Source: an uncultured Lachnospiraceae bacterium (GTDB lineage Bacteria > Bacillota > Clostridia > Lachnospirales > Lachnospiraceae). Taken from it: a stretch of DNA of 17,532 nt. How positions within the stretch are numbered: position 1 is the stretch's first letter; each line of letters starts with the position of its first letter. The notes beneath the pieces were generated by a model that saw only the letters and a list, made by a program, of their open reading frames with translations, was not told where the DNA came from and did not search any database. The position numbers and the translations under genes are program-made. The stretch lies in assembly GCA_900549665.1 (NCBI GenBank), contig URPH01000034.1, positions 1 through 17,532 of the forward strand, written 5' to 3'. Shown in pieces: positions 6,488 to 14,864 of this stretch.

Positions 6488-7657
6488 TTATTTCTTCTGC
6501 TTTTTGGACATTACGTCAAAGACAATCGCGATCAGAAGTACGAGACCTTTAACAACCTTCTGGTAGTTGGCCTCAACACCCATGATACTCATACCCATGT
6601 TGATAACACCCATCAAAGTTGCACCAATAACAACACCGAATATATTACCTTCGCCGCCGTATGCGGAAGCACCACCTACGAAGCAGGCTGCGATAGCATC
6701 CATTTCATAGCCCTGTCCGAATGTCGGCTGTGCGCCACAGGCTCTTGCTACGGTAAGGATACCTGCCAGACCTGACATGAGGCCCATATTGACATACGCA
6801 AAGAAATATACTTTTCTGGGATCAATACCGGAAAGCTTGGTTGCTTTTTCATTGCCACCAACTGCGTACAGGTAACGACCCATGGTAGTCTTGGATGTGA
6901 TGTATCCATATGCAACAAGCACAACTGCAATCCAGATTAAGGAGGTCGGGATACCTTTGTACTGTGCCAGTTTGTAGAATATCCAGATCACAACAGCACA
7001 TACGATAAACATCTTAATAATCTCTGTTGCCAGAGGAGCTGTTGCATAATCTTTGGTCTTTGCACTGATCCTGTTTTTCAGAACAAATGCAACATAGATC
7101 ACTGCAATGATAATTCCAAGTAAAAGACAGGTAACATTAAGCGAACCGTTTCCGAATAAATCTGGAACATAACACTCTGCACCGCCACCGAACACATTTA
7201 AGAATGTGCTGTTGCCGATACCGACTGTCATACCCTGTAATACTACATTGGACAATCCACGGAATGCATACATACCGGCCAACGTCGCGATAAATGGAGG
7301 AACCTTGACATACGCGATCCAGAAGCCCTGCCAGATACCTACTAAAATACCACCGACAAGCATAACTAAAACGGCAACCCATACATTGATGTTTTTGGAC
7401 ATGATCACGGCTCCGATGCCACCGATAAAGCAGACTACGGATCCACATGCCAGATCGATATTACCTCCGGTCAGAATACACAACAACATACCTGCTGCCA
7501 ATACAAACACATATGCATTCTGTGAAATCAGGTTGTTGATGTTCTGCGGAAGTAAAATTTTACCGCCCGTTTTCCAATAGAAGAAAGCTACTACTAAAAT
7601 AAGGGCAATTACCATTGTGTATTTTTTTAAAATATCTGTGATTTTTACGCCACCCAT
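6488..7657 (-). CDS. mmsB: Sugar ABC transporter permease, MmsB-like (first paralogue)
   Basis: This 389-residue membrane protein is the first of two tandem permeases. It carries the MmsB-type motifs LTGGNIDLACGSVVCFIGG (about 63-81), VPPFIATLAGMYAFRG (about 118-133), TSKTTMGRYLYAVGGN (about 255-270), YEMDAIAACFVGGASAYGG (about 315-333) and NYQKVVKGLVLL near the end. The ATG lies two bases after the stop codon of the ATPase gene, with GGAAGGAG inside that gene's end, so translation is probably coupled. Systems of this type usually have a single permease gene acting as a homodimer. Here the second paralogue follows at once, so either a heterodimer or alternative homodimers with different sugar ranges are possible. 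The sugar cannot be fixed from the permease sequence alone. Confidence 0.93.
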   Translation of the reverse strand: MGGVKITDILKKYTMVIALILVVAFFYWKTGGKILLPQNINNLISQNAYVFVLAAGMLLCILTGGNIDLACGSVVCFIGGIGAVIMSKNINVWVAVLVMLVGGILVGIWQGFWIAYVKVPPFIATLAGMYAFRGLSNVVLQGMTVGIGNSTFLNVFGGGAECYVPDLFGNGSLNVTCLLLGIIIAVIYVAFVLKNRISAKTKDYATAPLATEIIKMFIVCAVVIWIFYKLAQYKGIPTSLIWIAVVLVAYGYITSKTTMGRYLYAVGGNEKATKLSGIDPRKVYFFAYVNMGLMSGLAGILTVARACGAQPTFGQGYEMDAIAACFVGGASAYGGEGNIFGVVIGATLMGVINMGMSIMGVEANYQKVVKGLVLLIAIVFDVMSKKQKK

Positions 7658-7659
7658 TT

Positions 7660-9198
7660 TTATTCGCTCCTTCCTGATTGTAAAATACTGGCCATAATAT
7701 TAACCTGTGTGGCTTCGCTGGCATTCATTTCACCAACGATCTTGGCCTCGTTCATGATATAAATACGGTCACTCATACCGATTACCTCAGGTAATTCGGA
7801 AGAGATCATGATAACTGACTTGCCTGCAGCCACCAGATCATTGATGATACAGTAAATCTCATATTTGGCACCTACGTCAATACCTCTGGTAGGCTCATCA
7901 AGGATCAGTATATCAGGATCGGTAAACATCCATTTTGCAAGCAATACCTTCTGCTGGTTACCACCGGACAGATTGCCGACGTTCTGTTCTACAGAAGGTG
8001 TTTTGGTTTTTAATTTCTCTTTGTATTCAACAGCAACCTGATACTCTTTATCTACATCGATAATATTGTGATTGCTGACGCCTGCCATATTGGCAAGAGA
8101 AGTATTGACACGGATCGGATTGCTCAGTACCAAACCATTTCCTTTTCTGTCTTCTGTTACATATGCAAGCTTTGCATTGATGGCTTCACGAGGATTTTTC
8201 AATACAACCTCTTTGCCGTTGATTGTCAGGGTACCGGAAATATTAGCTCCGTAGGAACGTCCGAAGATACTCATGGCAAGCTCGGTACGTCCGGCTCCCA
8301 TCAATCCGTAAATACCGACAACTTCGCCCTTTCTGACATTCATATGTACATTGTCTACAACCTTGCGCTCCGGGTATAACGGATGATGTACGGTCCAGTT
8401 TTTGACTTCCATATTGATGTCACCGATCTTAACATCGTGGCGTTTCGGGAAACGGTCGGTGATCTCACGGCCAACCATTCCTTTGATGATACGGTCTTCG
8501 TTGATTTCCATTTCATGACAGTTCATAGTCTCGATAGTGGAACCATCACGGACAACGGTAATCTTATCAGCTACATATACAACTTCGTTTAATTTATGTG
8601 TGATGATGATCATCGTCATGCCCTGCTTTTTAAACTCTAACATCAGGTCAAGCAGTGCCTTGGAATCTGTTTCATTGAGGGAAGAGGTCGGCTCATCCAA
8701 AATCAGCAGCTTTGCTTTTTTAGCAAGTGCTTTTGCAATTTCAACCAACTGCTGTTTACCGGTACCGATCTCTTTGATCAGTGTCCTGGATGATTCGGAA
8801 AGACCTACCATTTTGAGGTATTTGTCAGCCTCGCCGTAGGTTTCATTCCAGTTGATCGCATTTTTTCTTCCTCTTTCATTTCCGAGGAACATGTTTTCTC
8901 CAATAGACATCTGAGGAACTAACGCTAATTCCTGATGAATAATAACAATTCCTTTTTGTTCGGAATCTTTGATTTTATGGAACTGGCACACCTCTCCGTT
9001 GTAGATGATGTCGCCTTCGTAGGTTCCATATGGATAAACACCACTCAGAACATTCATAAGTGTGGATTTACCCGCACCATTCTCTCCTACCAGTGCGTGG
9101 ATTTCTCCCTCTTCAACCTGCAAATTTACATTGTCTAAAGCTTTAACACCGGGGAAGGTTTTGGTAATGTTTTTCATCTCAAGTAATACTTTTGCCAA
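7660..9198 (-). CDS. mmsA: Sugar ABC transporter ATP-binding protein MmsA (two ATPase domains)
   Basis: This 512-residue cytoplasmic protein hydrolyses ATP to drive sugar import. Like RbsA, XylG and MglA it is a tandem of two ATPase domains. Domain one has Walker A GENGAGKS (38-45), a degenerate signature around IGTGKQQ (144-150) and Walker B LLILDEPTSSL (164-174). Domain two has a relaxed Walker A GLMGAGRTE, with Arg in place of Lys as is usual for this family's second domain, an intact signature LSGGNQQKV and Walker B ILILDEPTRGID. The start is a TTG (9196-9198), chosen because GGAGGG lies six bases upstream (9205-9210) and the sequence MAKVLLEMKNITKTFPGVKAL matches the family; the first ATG, seven codons in, has no ribosome binding site. 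It follows chvE after a 130-base gap with a hairpin and is coupled to the permease downstream. Confidence 0.96.
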   Translation of the reverse strand: MAKVLLEMKNITKTFPGVKALDNVNLQVEEGEIHALVGENGAGKSTLMNVLSGVYPYGTYEGDIIYNGEVCQFHKIKDSEQKGIVIIHQELALVPQMSIGENMFLGNERGRKNAINWNETYGEADKYLKMVGLSESSRTLIKEIGTGKQQLVEIAKALAKKAKLLILDEPTSSLNETDSKALLDLMLEFKKQGMTMIIITHKLNEVVYVADKITVVRDGSTIETMNCHEMEINEDRIIKGMVGREITDRFPKRHDVKIGDINMEVKNWTVHHPLYPERKVVDNVHMNVRKGEVVGIYGLMGAGRTELAMSIFGRSYGANISGTLTINGKEVVLKNPREAINAKLAYVTEDRKGNGLVLSNPIRVNTSLANMAGVSNHNIIDVDKEYQVAVEYKEKLKTKTPSVEQNVGNLSGGNQQKVLLAKWMFTDPDILILDEPTRGIDVGAKYEIYCIINDLVAAGKSVIMISSELPEVIGMSDRIYIMNEAKIVGEMNASEATQVNIMASILQSGRSE

Positions 9199-9269
9199 AC
9201 TTATCCCTCCATTTCAAAGAAATTTCTCATAGTTTTTCTTGTTTTTAATATTAAGTCATACGTTTACTA

Positions 9270-9299
9270 GAATAAACAGGCGGGTTAATTACCCGCCTG
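9270..9299 (-). terminator. Intercistronic hairpin between chvE and mmsA
   Basis: A GC-rich perfect 9-bp stem, CAGGCGGGT (9277-9285) with ACCCGCCTG (9291-9299), has a 5-base loop. On the minus strand it is followed by TTTATTC, a weak T run. It lies 30-50 bases after the chvE stop codon. It should act as a partial terminator or 3'-end stabiliser, giving more binding protein than ATPase and permease. No promoter is obvious between it and mmsA. Confidence 0.8.
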
Positions 9300-9328
9300 C
9301 TATAAAACTTTGAATATCTCGGTCGATA

Positions 9329-10444
9329 TTACTGTAACTGATCCTCTGTGTAGTATCCAGAGTCAATTAATAATTCTTTGTAGTTGTTTACATCTGCGAA
9401 TACAGGCTGGCAAAGGTATGAAGGAATAACTCCTGATCCATTGTCATATGTTGTTGTGTCGTTTACATCAACGGTTTCGCCTTTTAAGATCTGGCCAACC
9501 ATCTTAACAACCTGGCTTGCAAGTGTACGAGTATCTTTGAATACTGACATAGACTGTTTTCCGGCAATGATGTTCTTTACGTTTTCAACGTCGCAGTCCT
9601 GACCGGTTACGATCGGGTATGTTCCGTTGTAGTTAGCTGCTAATGCGTTTTCTACGCCAAGTGCAGTAGAGTCGTTTGAACATAACCAAACATCTACGTT
9701 TGTACCATCTGAGTAGTTAGATGATAAGATATTTTCTGCTCTTGACTGAGATGTTTCTGTTGCCCATAAAGGAGTTGCACACTCGTCAAATGTCTTCTGT
9801 CCTGAAACAACGTTTAATTTGCCTGATTCGATGTAAGGTTTTAATACATCGTATGCACCGTTGAAGAAGTAGCCTGCATTGTTATCACCAGGGTCACCGG
9901 CTGTGATCTCAAGGTTGAAAGGACCTGCTGCATTGTCAAGATCCAGTGTATCTACGATGTACTGGCCCTGAACGGTACCTACCATGTAGTTATCGAATGT
10001 TGCATAGTATGAAACAGCATCTGAATTCATTAACAGACGGTCATATGCGATAACAGGAATGTTGGCATCTTTTGCCATGTCTAATGCTTCACCAAGTGAA
10101 GAACCTTCGATTGCTGCGATAACCAATACGTCAGCACCGCTTGAGATCATGTTTTCAATCTGTGAAACCTGTGTCTGAACATCGTTTGATGCATACTGTA
10201 CGTCTACATCGTATCCTGCTGCTTTTAATTCAGCTTCCATGTTGGAACCATCCTGATTCCATCTCTGTAAGTCTTTTGTGGGCATTGATACACCAACTCT
10301 TGTACCATTTGCTGAAGCTTCTGAAGCTTCTGAAGATGTTGAAGCATCACTGCCTGTTGTTCCGGCATCTGAAGAACCACATCCAACTAATAATGATGCA
10401 ACTACAGCTACACTTAAAACTGCACTAAGTAATTTCTTTTTCAT
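9329..10444 (-). CDS. chvE: Multiple-monosaccharide-binding lipoprotein ChvE-like
   Basis: This 371-residue protein captures sugars outside the membrane and delivers them to the MmsA/MmsB importer. It has a lipoprotein signal peptide with lipobox LLVGC, so Cys22 should be lipidated. A Ser/Thr/Ala/Glu-rich linker follows (about 23-47). From about residue 48 it is a type I periplasmic-binding domain with the ChvE-type start VGVSMPTKDLQRWNQDG, then YASNDVQTQVSQIENMI, GADVLVIAAIEG, IPVIAYDRLL and IVTGQDCDVENVKNIIAGKQ. ChvE relatives bind several aldoses such as arabinose, galactose, glucose and xylose; the preference here is unknown. The ATG has a strong AAGGGAGGAA site (10453-10462). It is the first gene of the transporter operon, followed by a hairpin, then the ATPase and two permeases. 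It is probably the target of the two-component system encoded just upstream. Confidence 0.95.
   Translation of the reverse strand: MKKKLLSAVLSVAVVASLLVGCGSSDAGTTGSDASTSSEASEASANGTRVGVSMPTKDLQRWNQDGSNMEAELKAAGYDVDVQYASNDVQTQVSQIENMISSGADVLVIAAIEGSSLGEALDMAKDANIPVIAYDRLLMNSDAVSYYATFDNYMVGTVQGQYIVDTLDLDNAAGPFNLEITAGDPGDNNAGYFFNGAYDVLKPYIESGKLNVVSGQKTFDECATPLWATETSQSRAENILSSNYSDGTNVDVWLCSNDSTALGVENALAANYNGTYPIVTGQDCDVENVKNIIAGKQSMSVFKDTRTLASQVVKMVGQILKGETVDVNDTTTYDNGSGVIPSYLCQPVFADVNNYKELLIDSGYYTEDQLQ
10312..10338. repeat. 9-bp tandem repeat in the ChvE linker
   Basis: CTGAAGCTT occurs twice back to back (10312-10329), followed by a partial third copy (CTGAAGATG). It encodes the Glu-Ala-Ser repeats of the linker after the lipid anchor. 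In-frame slippage would only alter linker length. Confidence 0.6.
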
Positions 10445-10519
10445 GTTTGAAATTCCTCCCTTAAATATTATATACTTTTTCGCCCAAGGGAAACGATCTG
10501 TCTCCCTGTTACATTTATC

Positions 10520-10551
10520 AATATATCACAGGACCAATAGCAAATGTTTGC
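10520..10551 (-). promoter_or_regulatory. Candidate activator-dependent promoter of the chvE operon
   Basis: On the minus strand an extended -10 element, TGA-TATATT (10520-10528), has no good -35 box 16-18 bases away. Instead a perfect inverted repeat GCAAATGTTTGC (10540-10551) sits where the -35 would be. AGCAAAT recurs 45 bases further upstream (10584-10590 versus 10539-10545). This is the layout expected for a promoter that needs an activator, and the AraC-type regulator encoded upstream is the obvious candidate. The predicted leader is about 70 nt. The binding role is inference. Confidence 0.4.
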
Positions 10552-10600
10552 GAAATTCTGTATTTTTCCACGGAGCGTGCACGAGCAAATTTTTGATATA

Positions 10601-10647
10601 TAGCATTTTTTTGTAAAAAACAAATCGAAGCCCACAACAAAATGCTA
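10601..10647. repeat. 14-bp inverted repeat upstream of the chvE promoter
   Basis: TAGCATTTTTTTGT (10601-10614) pairs with 10634-10647 over 14 positions with one mismatch, around a 19-nt loop. It lies 37 bases after the stop codon of the XylF-like gene. No T run follows on the minus strand, so as a terminator it is doubtful. I found no better terminator between the sensory operon and chvE, so some read-through is possible. Confidence 0.45.
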
Positions 10648-10683
10648 ATTTGTTTGCAGATATCTTTCATACAAGCACATCCA

Positions 10684-11772
10684 TCAGGGCATATCCTTGT
10701 CAACAGCTGTCTCGTTGCCATCATCTCCCACATTCAGATACACATCCTCTCTCAGATGGAAGCCACTGTCAATGATCACAGCATCCATATTGGCGGCTGT
10801 CACAGACACCGGATCAAGCACAATACCGGGCACAATGTAGGTTCCGTCCGATACATGGGCATTGATTCCCTCCGGCATATTTCCTTCAATCAATCCGATG
10901 GTACATTCCACTGCTGTCCGCGCCTGTACCTCTACCGGCTTGTAAACAGTCATAAGCTGTGTGCCTTCCACAATGCGCTGGCATGCCTCCAGATCTGCAT
11001 CCTGTCCGGTCACCAGAATCTCTCCGGCCTTTCTTTTTTCGGCAAGAACACGGATCGCCTGTGTGGCAATGCTGTCATTTCCGCACATAATAGCATCGAT
11101 CTCGTCCAATACCTCCGGATGACTGTAAATATATTCCGACGCATACTCCGGCCGCCAGTTATCCGCATACATGGTATCCACGATCTCATTGCCGTTTTCC
11201 TGCATTTTTTTAGTAAAGCCTTCATTTACCATGGATACGTTGTTATCGGTTGTCGGACCGGAAAGGACCAGCACCTTTCCATTTGTTATCCCATTCTGAA
11301 CAAGTGCTTCTCCCATCAGCTCCCCTACAGCTTCATTGTCAAATGAAATATACAGATCCACATCCGCATTGTAGATCATACGGTCATAGGCAATCACAAT
11401 AATTCCCGCATCCTTTGCTTTTTTGACAACCTCGGACAGACCATCCGAATCAACACTTACGATCAGTATCGCATCCATCTTTTTATCGATCAGGTATTCA
11501 ATCTGGGCAATCTGTTCCTCAACATCACCGTTGGCGTTCTGAACATTGACTTCTGCACCAAGCTCTTTTGCCATTGTGACAAAAATATCCCGGTCCCGCT
11601 CCCATCTCTCGATCAGAAACGAATCAAAGCTGAAACCAATCTGAAGTTTGTCCTCTTCCTGTTTATCCGCCTCTTCTTTCTGCGTCCGTCCGCCGCAGCC
11701 GCTTAAAAGACACATCACAAGAAGAACCAACACAAAAAATGTATTTCGTTTATTAAAAAATGCTTTAGCCAT
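10684..11772 (-). CDS. XylF-like sugar-binding lipoprotein
   Basis: This 362-residue protein has a lipoprotein signal peptide with lipobox LLSGC (Cys26) and a charged linker. A type I periplasmic-binding domain begins at about residue 43. Its segments GFSFDSFLIERWERDRDIF, IIVIAYDRMIYNADVDLYISFDN and ILVTGQDADLEACQRIVEG resemble D-xylose-binding XylF proteins more than ChvE. It is the last gene of the sensory operon. Its ATG overlaps the response regulator stop by eight bases, with AAGGAG upstream, so translation is coupled. No permease or ATPase is attached to it. It could feed a second sugar to the MmsAB importer, or present sugar to the sensor. Which sugar it binds is not proven by sequence. 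Confidence 0.9.
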   Translation of the reverse strand: MAKAFFNKRNTFFVLVLLVMCLLSGCGGRTQKEEADKQEEDKLQIGFSFDSFLIERWERDRDIFVTMAKELGAEVNVQNANGDVEEQIAQIEYLIDKKMDAILIVSVDSDGLSEVVKKAKDAGIIVIAYDRMIYNADVDLYISFDNEAVGELMGEALVQNGITNGKVLVLSGPTTDNNVSMVNEGFTKKMQENGNEIVDTMYADNWRPEYASEYIYSHPEVLDEIDAIMCGNDSIATQAIRVLAEKRKAGEILVTGQDADLEACQRIVEGTQLMTVYKPVEVQARTAVECTIGLIEGNMPEGINAHVSDGTYIVPGIVLDPVSVTAANMDAVIIDSGFHLREDVYLNVGDDGNETAVDKDMP

Positions 11773-13363
11773 TCTGCTGCTCCTTATATTCTGTCGGGGT
11801 CAGCCCCACGTTCTTTTTAAAGGTTCTGCTAAAATAATTGGGATCCGCATAGCCGACCTGTGCACAGATCTCCTTCATGGACAGGCCGGATCCGGTCAGA
11901 AGCTCTTTCGCTTTTTCCATACGGATAGCCGTCAGATATTCAATAAAGTTCTGTCCGGTTTCTTCTTTAAATATTTTACTGAAATAATACGGACTGATAT
12001 CAACAGCTCTTGATACATCATCCAGAGATATCTCTTTTTGATAATTGGCAAGGATATATGCCTTGGCCTGACTGATAACACCGCCGGATTGTGTTGCCAT
12101 ATTGTCAGATACCTCTCTTGCGGCCTGACTCATCTTATCGATAAACCAGCCCCGCACCATTTCCATATCCGTCATTCCCGTAATTGCCGGCAGATAATCC
12201 TGTCTTGACCGGAAACGATAGGTTCTGCCACCTGCATTGTAGCTGATGGTCTCCGCGCGCAGGACAAATTCCAGAACCTTCAGTTTGATATCATATTCAC
12301 AGTTTCCATAGTTTTCCATCATCCAGTCAAAATACCGGTTGACAACTGTGCAAAGTGCATCAACATTGCCCTTTTTGGTCTCTTCAAAAATCTCATGCTC
12401 TGTTTCAACCGGATAATTTTCCTCATAATCACAAGTGATCGGGACGTCATCCACATGCGCCACGCTTCCGTCAGTCTGCAATAAGGCCTTCAGTGCTTCA
12501 TTGTAGGATTTCATGGAATCCTGCAGTCTGCCAATGGAGCCGAATCCCATGCGGAAGGAAACGTCCGTCCTCTTTCTCAGCTTTCTTACAAGCTCTCTTG
12601 CTTTATCGATCAGAGCTATTCTTTCATTATAATTAAGGTTTTCCTTTTCGGCCGGAATCAAAATAGCGATTTTATTTGCCATGACCGATCCCATGATGCA
12701 CGGAAAATATCCTTTTACAATCTCGCGTACCTCATTGTAATGATCCTGCACTCTTACCGAGGTTCCGACTGCATTGGTCATATGATTTCCCACCTGATCC
12801 TGTCCAAATACGAGCGCCGACATATAGCAGTAATCTGCTTTGAACTCCAGAAGTGTCTTGAAATTTTCGATATCATCCACAAAATATTCCTGAAACAGCA
12901 GATTATAAATAAGTCCGTTTTCAATGATCGGTACGACCGTTTCCATTTTTTCACGGATCATGAGCTCCTCGCTTCTCTTCTTCCGGTCCTTGTCAATCAT
13001 GGACATCGCCTTTTTCAGTACTTCAACGATCTTGCTCTTTTCGACCGGCTTATTGAGATACTCCAATACGCCAAGGTTAATTGCTTCCTTGGCATAATCA
13101 AATTTATCGTATGCACTCATAACAATAAAAATTGTACTGCCATTATTCCGCCGGATCTCTTTCATTGCCTCAATTCCGTTGATTCCCGGCATCTGAATAT
13201 CCATAAAGGCAATATCCGGGCGGAAATGCTCCGCCAGCTCAATCACATTTCTCCCGGTTTTGGCAGATTCTATCTGACAGCTTTCCTTAAATTCCTTTTC
13301 AATGATAAACCGCAGGGAATCGATCACGATCCCCTCATCATCAGCCAGCATAATTTTATACAT
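11765..13363 (-). CDS. Response regulator, YesN family (receiver + AraC-type HTH)
   Basis: This 532-residue cytoplasmic regulator starts with a receiver domain (residues 1-120) that has the acidic pair D8/D9, phospho-acceptor D55 in FMDIQMPG, S83 and K105 in the LNKP motif. A long middle region (about 125-425), typical of YesN-type regulators, includes a degenerate GGDEF-like stretch near FRMGFGSIGRLQDSMKSYNEA. The C-terminal AraC-type double helix-turn-helix spans about 430-530 (ISLDDVSRAVDISPYYFSKIFKE, then MKEICAQVGYADPNYFSRTFKK), which should bind DNA. Its ATG overlaps the kinase stop codon by eight bases, with GAGGTGG before it, so the two are made together. The likely target is the chvE transporter promoter downstream, by analogy with clostridial YesN control of XylFGH. 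Confidence 0.95.
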   Translation of the reverse strand: MYKIMLADDEGIVIDSLRFIIEKEFKESCQIESAKTGRNVIELAEHFRPDIAFMDIQMPGINGIEAMKEIRRNNGSTIFIVMSAYDKFDYAKEAINLGVLEYLNKPVEKSKIVEVLKKAMSMIDKDRKKRSEELMIREKMETVVPIIENGLIYNLLFQEYFVDDIENFKTLLEFKADYCYMSALVFGQDQVGNHMTNAVGTSVRVQDHYNEVREIVKGYFPCIMGSVMANKIAILIPAEKENLNYNERIALIDKARELVRKLRKRTDVSFRMGFGSIGRLQDSMKSYNEALKALLQTDGSVAHVDDVPITCDYEENYPVETEHEIFEETKKGNVDALCTVVNRYFDWMMENYGNCEYDIKLKVLEFVLRAETISYNAGGRTYRFRSRQDYLPAITGMTDMEMVRGWFIDKMSQAAREVSDNMATQSGGVISQAKAYILANYQKEISLDDVSRAVDISPYYFSKIFKEETGQNFIEYLTAIRMEKAKELLTGSGLSMKEICAQVGYADPNYFSRTFKKNVGLTPTEYKEQQNG

Positions 13364-14864
13364 GGACTTCCACCTCTTCCTTTGAAAGCGGAATCGAAAT
13401 TACGACCCGTGTTCCCTTATTTTTTCCCAATGAATAAATTTCAAATATATCATCGACATCATAAAACAACCGCAGTCTGCTGATCACATTCTGTAGTCCG
13501 ATGCCATTTGAATCCTCTCTCGTATTATTTTCAAATTCCTGATCCGACATAATCTTTGCAACGGCATCGTCTGATATTCCCACACCATTGTCCTCAATCA
13601 CAAGGCATACGGTTTCATGGTCATCCTTTTCATATAATTCAACCCGGATGATACCTTCCCAGGGAATCCCGCGAATACCGTAATTAACACTGTTTTCTAT
13701 AACAGGCTGTAAAATCATACTCGGAATGACAAGATCCGTCAACGACTCATCAATATCCTTTTCATAATGTATTTCACCCGAGAAACGCACATTCAGAATA
13801 TAAATATAGGTATCGATCAGTTCCAGTTCCTCACGCAAGGTCACCGTGTCATGATTTTTCTTTATATTATAGCGAAAAAACTGTGCAACGTTCTGGACAT
13901 ATTCATAGGTACGGTCCGCATCCTCCATCATGGCAAGCTGGGCTCCCGCATTTAATGTATTAAACAGAAAATGCGGATTGATCTGCGCCTGCAGATACTT
14001 TAGCTGCGCATCCTTCAGATGGGTCTCCATCTTGAGTTCCTTTTCCTTGAGCGCACGCTCATTGTCCATACTCGTGCGAAGTCTTCCGATATAGTTGCGG
14101 ATACTGACCACCATTTGATTGAAAGCACTGCTCACCACACCGATCTCATCCTTGGACGTAACGGCAAGCATATCAACATCCAGATTGCCGGCCGCCACCT
14201 CATTGGCCACTTCCGATAAGGATGTCAAAGGTCTTGTAATATCCCTGACGACCATCAAAACTAAAAATACGTTGGCAAATGCCACAAATAAAAATACGAT
14301 CATATTAACAACCTCCACGTAACGGAGCGCCTTGGACATAGCCGCATAATTAGTGGAATTATATTTAAACTGTGACATATTAAGGCTTCCGATGTAGGCT
14401 TTCAGATAATTGTATATCGTCGTCGCCTCTTCATTGTAATATCGGTATTTTTCGACATTCCTGCCACGCTTTGCCTCAATCGCAAACTCCGTATATCCCA
14501 GATATTTTTCTGACATATTGCGGATGTTGCGTTCCATGCGCTGTACCTCACTTCCGGTGATCTGATCGGACAGATCCTCCAGACTGGAGCTGTACTCCTG
14601 ATAGGATTTGTAATAGGCATCCATCGAATCGGTTGTCTTGGTATTGAGATAATTGTCCATATCATTCTGTACCTTATCCAGCATATCGGACAGGGAATTC
14701 AAATTGATATTGCTGACATAAATCTGATCCAGCCGGCGCATCATGGCGTTGATATCGATATACATAAACAGATTCACAGCCAGTACCAGGATTGTCGTAA
14801 CAAAAAATACCAGCATCAGCTTTTTCTGAATGGAAAGATCATTTATTTTCCGACGAAGTCTCAT
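13356..14864 (-). CDS. Sensor histidine kinase, YesM/LytS type
   Basis: This 502-residue kinase has two membrane helices (about 15-37 and 184-207) that frame an extracellular helical region of about 145 residues without a recognisable ligand pocket. A HAMP domain (about 208-262) and a coiled linker lead to the His_kinase region with LQAQINPHFLFNTLN, where H298 is the phosphorylation site. The ATPase part keeps the N-box QPVIENSVNYGI (N391), DNGVGI (425-430) and GIGLQN (454-459). Because its own outer region looks helical rather than sugar-binding, it probably reads sugar through the anchored binding protein encoded just upstream, as LytS does with XylFII. Its ATG overlaps that gene's stop (ATGA), with GAAGGAG upstream. 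The partner regulator follows directly. Confidence 0.95.
   Translation of the reverse strand: MRLRRKINDLSIQKKLMLVFFVTTILVLAVNLFMYIDINAMMRRLDQIYVSNINLNSLSDMLDKVQNDMDNYLNTKTTDSMDAYYKSYQEYSSSLEDLSDQITGSEVQRMERNIRNMSEKYLGYTEFAIEAKRGRNVEKYRYYNEEATTIYNYLKAYIGSLNMSQFKYNSTNYAAMSKALRYVEVVNMIVFLFVAFANVFLVLMVVRDITRPLTSLSEVANEVAAGNLDVDMLAVTSKDEIGVVSSAFNQMVVSIRNYIGRLRTSMDNERALKEKELKMETHLKDAQLKYLQAQINPHFLFNTLNAGAQLAMMEDADRTYEYVQNVAQFFRYNIKKNHDTVTLREELELIDTYIYILNVRFSGEIHYEKDIDESLTDLVIPSMILQPVIENSVNYGIRGIPWEGIIRVELYEKDDHETVCLVIEDNGVGISDDAVAKIMSDQEFENNTREDSNGIGLQNVISRLRLFYDVDDIFEIYSLGKNKGTRVVISIPLSKEEVEVHV

Noticed and set aside
10466..10480. Exact TATAAT just before the chvE ribosome binding site
   Set aside because: A start from it would fall on the ribosome binding site, leaving almost no leader, and no -35 box is present.
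10484..10512. Possible CcpA (cre) site GGGAAACGATC
   Set aside because: It matches the cre consensus poorly outside the central CG and the flanking half-sites do not fit.
10642..11346. Plus-strand open frame of 234 codons opposite the XylF-like gene
   Set aside because: The His/Cys-rich translation resembles no protein family, and the opposite strand holds a clear lipoprotein gene coupled to its operon.
12740..13483. Plus-strand open frame of 247 codons opposite the response regulator and kinase
   Set aside because: It crosses two well-supported overlapping genes on the other strand and lacks recognisable motifs.
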